From the NCBI GenBank assembly GCA_030039005.1, contig JASHQT010000652.1, positions 1-7,228 of the forward strand: a DNA stretch of 7,228 nt, written 5' to 3'. Position 1 is the stretch's first letter; the number at the start of each line of letters is the position of its first letter. The position numbers and the translations under genes were made by a program. Shown piece after piece: positions 6,443-7,228 of the stretch. This DNA is from Bryobacteraceae bacterium (GTDB lineage: Bacteria; Acidobacteriota; Terriglobia; Bryobacterales; Bryobacteraceae). The notes under the pieces are model-generated. The model saw only the letters and a list, made by a program, of their open reading frames with translations, was not told the DNA's origin and did no database searches.

Positions 6443-6460
6443 TTTCTGCGGTTTATGCGG
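6419..6460 (+). promoter_or_regulatory. Imperfect palindrome across stop and next start
   Basis: CCGCAAAAAACCGC (6419-6432) is nearly complementary to GCGGTTTATGCGG (6448-6460), leaving a 15-base loop, and is followed by TTTTC. The TAG stop of the HTH gene (6440-6442) lies in the loop and the ATG of the next gene (6455) in the right arm. It could be an attenuating terminator, a structure controlling translation of the next gene, or an operator, since AAACCGC/GCGGTTT motifs recur within it. Confidence 0.4.
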
Positions 6461-6739
6461 TTTTCTCGCCACGTCTATCCAGTCGTGCAGAGAGAAACCC
6501 CATCCAAGAGGATCCAGAAAGAGTTTGGTACTGAAGCCGATGTGGAGCGAATCGCCGGCCGGAAGCGAGCGACGCTGCAAAAAGATCGTTACCTCGGCCG
6601 AGGATTCCCCTTCTATCGCGTAGGGCGAAAGATCCTATACGACCTGAACGAGGTCCGCGATCTTATTCGCGCAGGTCGCGTTGATGTTACTGCCGGCGAC
6701 GTACTCCGTCACAAACGCGAAAACTGGAGGCGCAGGTGA
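6455..6739 (+). CDS. MerR/excisionase-like small HTH protein
   Basis: A 94-residue protein with a winged-helix, excisionase-type DNA-binding domain at about 25-75. Helix one is TEADVERIAG, the recognition helix is RKRATLQKDRYLGRG, and the wing region FPFYRVGRKILYDLNEVRDL (51-70) follows the family pattern of aromatic-F-x-x-G-R-x-x-x-Y-x-x-x-E/D-V. Such proteins act as recombination directionality factors (Xis) or as small regulators (AlpA-like) in integrative elements, and bend or bind DNA near attachment sites or promoters. The ATG at 6455 has no clear ribosome binding site and lies 12 bases after the HTH gene stop, in the arm of a palindrome. Translation may therefore depend on upstream ribosomes, or the true start may be GTG at 6485; the domain requires a start before about 6525. 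The stop overlaps the next gene as GTGA. No integrase is visible in the window, so whether it is an Xis or a regulator stays open. Confidence 0.75.
   Translation: MRFSRHVYPVVQRETPSKRIQKEFGTEADVERIAGRKRATLQKDRYLGRGFPFYRVGRKILYDLNEVRDLIRAGRVDVTAGDVLRHKRENWRRR
6726..6730 (+). promoter_or_regulatory. Ribosome binding site for the GTG start at 6736
   Basis: GGAGG five bases before GTG (6736-6738). It is the strongest site in this half of the window and decides the non-ATG start, which overlaps the TGA of the previous gene. Confidence 0.65.
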
Positions 6740-7149
6740 CCGGGCCACCAGCCGACAGGCTGGAACCCCACACGGTCTCCCTTGGTTCCCGCGATAAGCA
6801 ACCACGAGCGTTCGACGGCGCTCGACCTGTGCGCGTGCTCGGTGAGAATGGCACTTTGATCGACGTCTGCACGCCGGAGCGTCTTCGCGGATATCTGGCA
6901 GCCGCAAACGTTGAAGTTCACAAAAGAACGGATGGCTCCATCAAATACATCCGCTTGCTTCCGCTGGGCGACGATCGCGGGCACACCGGCGAACGGCACG
7001 GGCAGTCCACAATCACGACGGAGCGGGTGCGTAACGATTGGGGCGGGCTTATAGGCGGGGACACAAACCTGCAGCATAAGCGCAATTGCACCGCCTGGGG
7101 AGCGCCTGCAGTCCGCATCAAAACCGACAATCCGAGCGGCCACGACTAA
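6736..7149 (+). CDS. Uncharacterised 137-aa protein, coupled to the excisionase-like gene
   Basis: The start is GTG, overlapping the stop of the preceding gene by four bases (GTGA) and preceded by GGAGG, so translation is very likely coupled. I do not recognise the family. A compact, probably alpha/beta core spans about 30-77: a strand RPVRVLGENGTLIDVC, a helix TPERLRGYLAAANV and a strand KRTDGSIKYIRLLPL. The remainder (about 78-137) is polar, rich in glycine, arginine, threonine and asparagine, and looks disordered. The protein has no membrane segment or signal peptide. Its place between an excisionase-like gene and another start codon 26 bases on suggests a role tied to DNA transactions of the element, but that is inference from context. 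Codon choice and the strong ribosome binding site make it a convincing gene. Confidence 0.7.
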   Translation: MTGPPADRLEPHTVSLGSRDKQPRAFDGARPVRVLGENGTLIDVCTPERLRGYLAAANVEVHKRTDGSIKYIRLLPLGDDRGHTGERHGQSTITTERVRNDWGGLIGGDTNLQHKRNCTAWGAPAVRIKTDNPSGHD

Positions 7150-7175
7150 AGGCAGTCAGCCAGAAGGAATCAATC

Positions 7176-7228
7176 ATGGCAGAGAGCCTCACGAACCAGG
7201 CGATCCGTTTCCTGGTGGAGTGCGGCTT
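7176..7228 (+). CDS. Start of a further gene, truncated by right edge
   Basis: The ATG at 7176 is preceded by AGAAGGA with seven bases spacing, a good ribosome binding site, 26 bases after the previous stop. Only 17 codons are visible: MAESLTNQAIRFLVECG. The start SLTNQAIRFL is faintly like the N-termini of some site-specific integrases (T-x-x-A-I-R), which would suit the excisionase-like gene upstream, but 17 residues are too few to assign it. It is probably the fourth gene of the rightward operon. Confidence 0.6.
   Translation, partial: MAESLTNQAIRFLVECG

Noticed and set aside
1..7228. CRISPR arrays, tRNA or rRNA genes, plasmid origin iterons
   Set aside because: No regularly spaced repeats, cloverleaf or conserved rRNA segments were seen on either strand.

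Overview
The window looks like an accessory (island-type) region of a moderately GC-rich proteobacterium. This rests on codon choice, strong Shine-Dalgarno sites, an IS3-family element and an excisionase-like gene. No core metabolic gene, tRNA, rRNA or CRISPR array is visible, and I cannot name the organism.

Left part (1 to about 3303, minus strand): two genes transcribed leftwards as an operon. A 219-residue acidic helical protein is followed, with a 29-base overlap and a strong ribosome binding site, by a very large all-helical protein. That protein stays open through the left edge, with 890 residues visible. Neither has an enzymatic signature I can name. The layout, a small helical partner plus a giant repeat-like protein in an accessory region, resembles uncharacterised defence or stress modules, but this is inference.

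Middle (3304 to 5297): a region with no confident complete gene, then a complete IS3-family insertion sequence of 1526 bases (3772-5297). It has orfA (HTH and leucine zipper), orfB (DDE integrase core), imperfect inverted repeats matching at 27 of 37 positions, TG...CA tips and a 3-base GGG target duplication. About 240 bases of the IS lie beyond orfB; they are rich in hairpins and open in one frame.

Right part (5298 to 7228, plus strand): the body of a gene with a C-terminal XRE-type helix-turn-helix, then a small MerR/excisionase-like HTH gene, a 137-residue unknown gene coupled by a GTGA overlap, and the first 17 codons of another gene. All are co-oriented and probably one operon.

The main observation is that the IS sits inside the XRE-type gene. 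Removing the IS and one copy of GGG joins an ATG at 3693 in frame to the downstream body and restores a 406-residue reading frame. Before the insertion, this HTH gene was therefore divergent from the two-gene minus-strand operon, as expected of a possible regulator. In the present arrangement, an ATG overlapping the orfB stop (ATGA) opens a frame that crosses the IS right end into the HTH gene and could make a 470-residue chimera.
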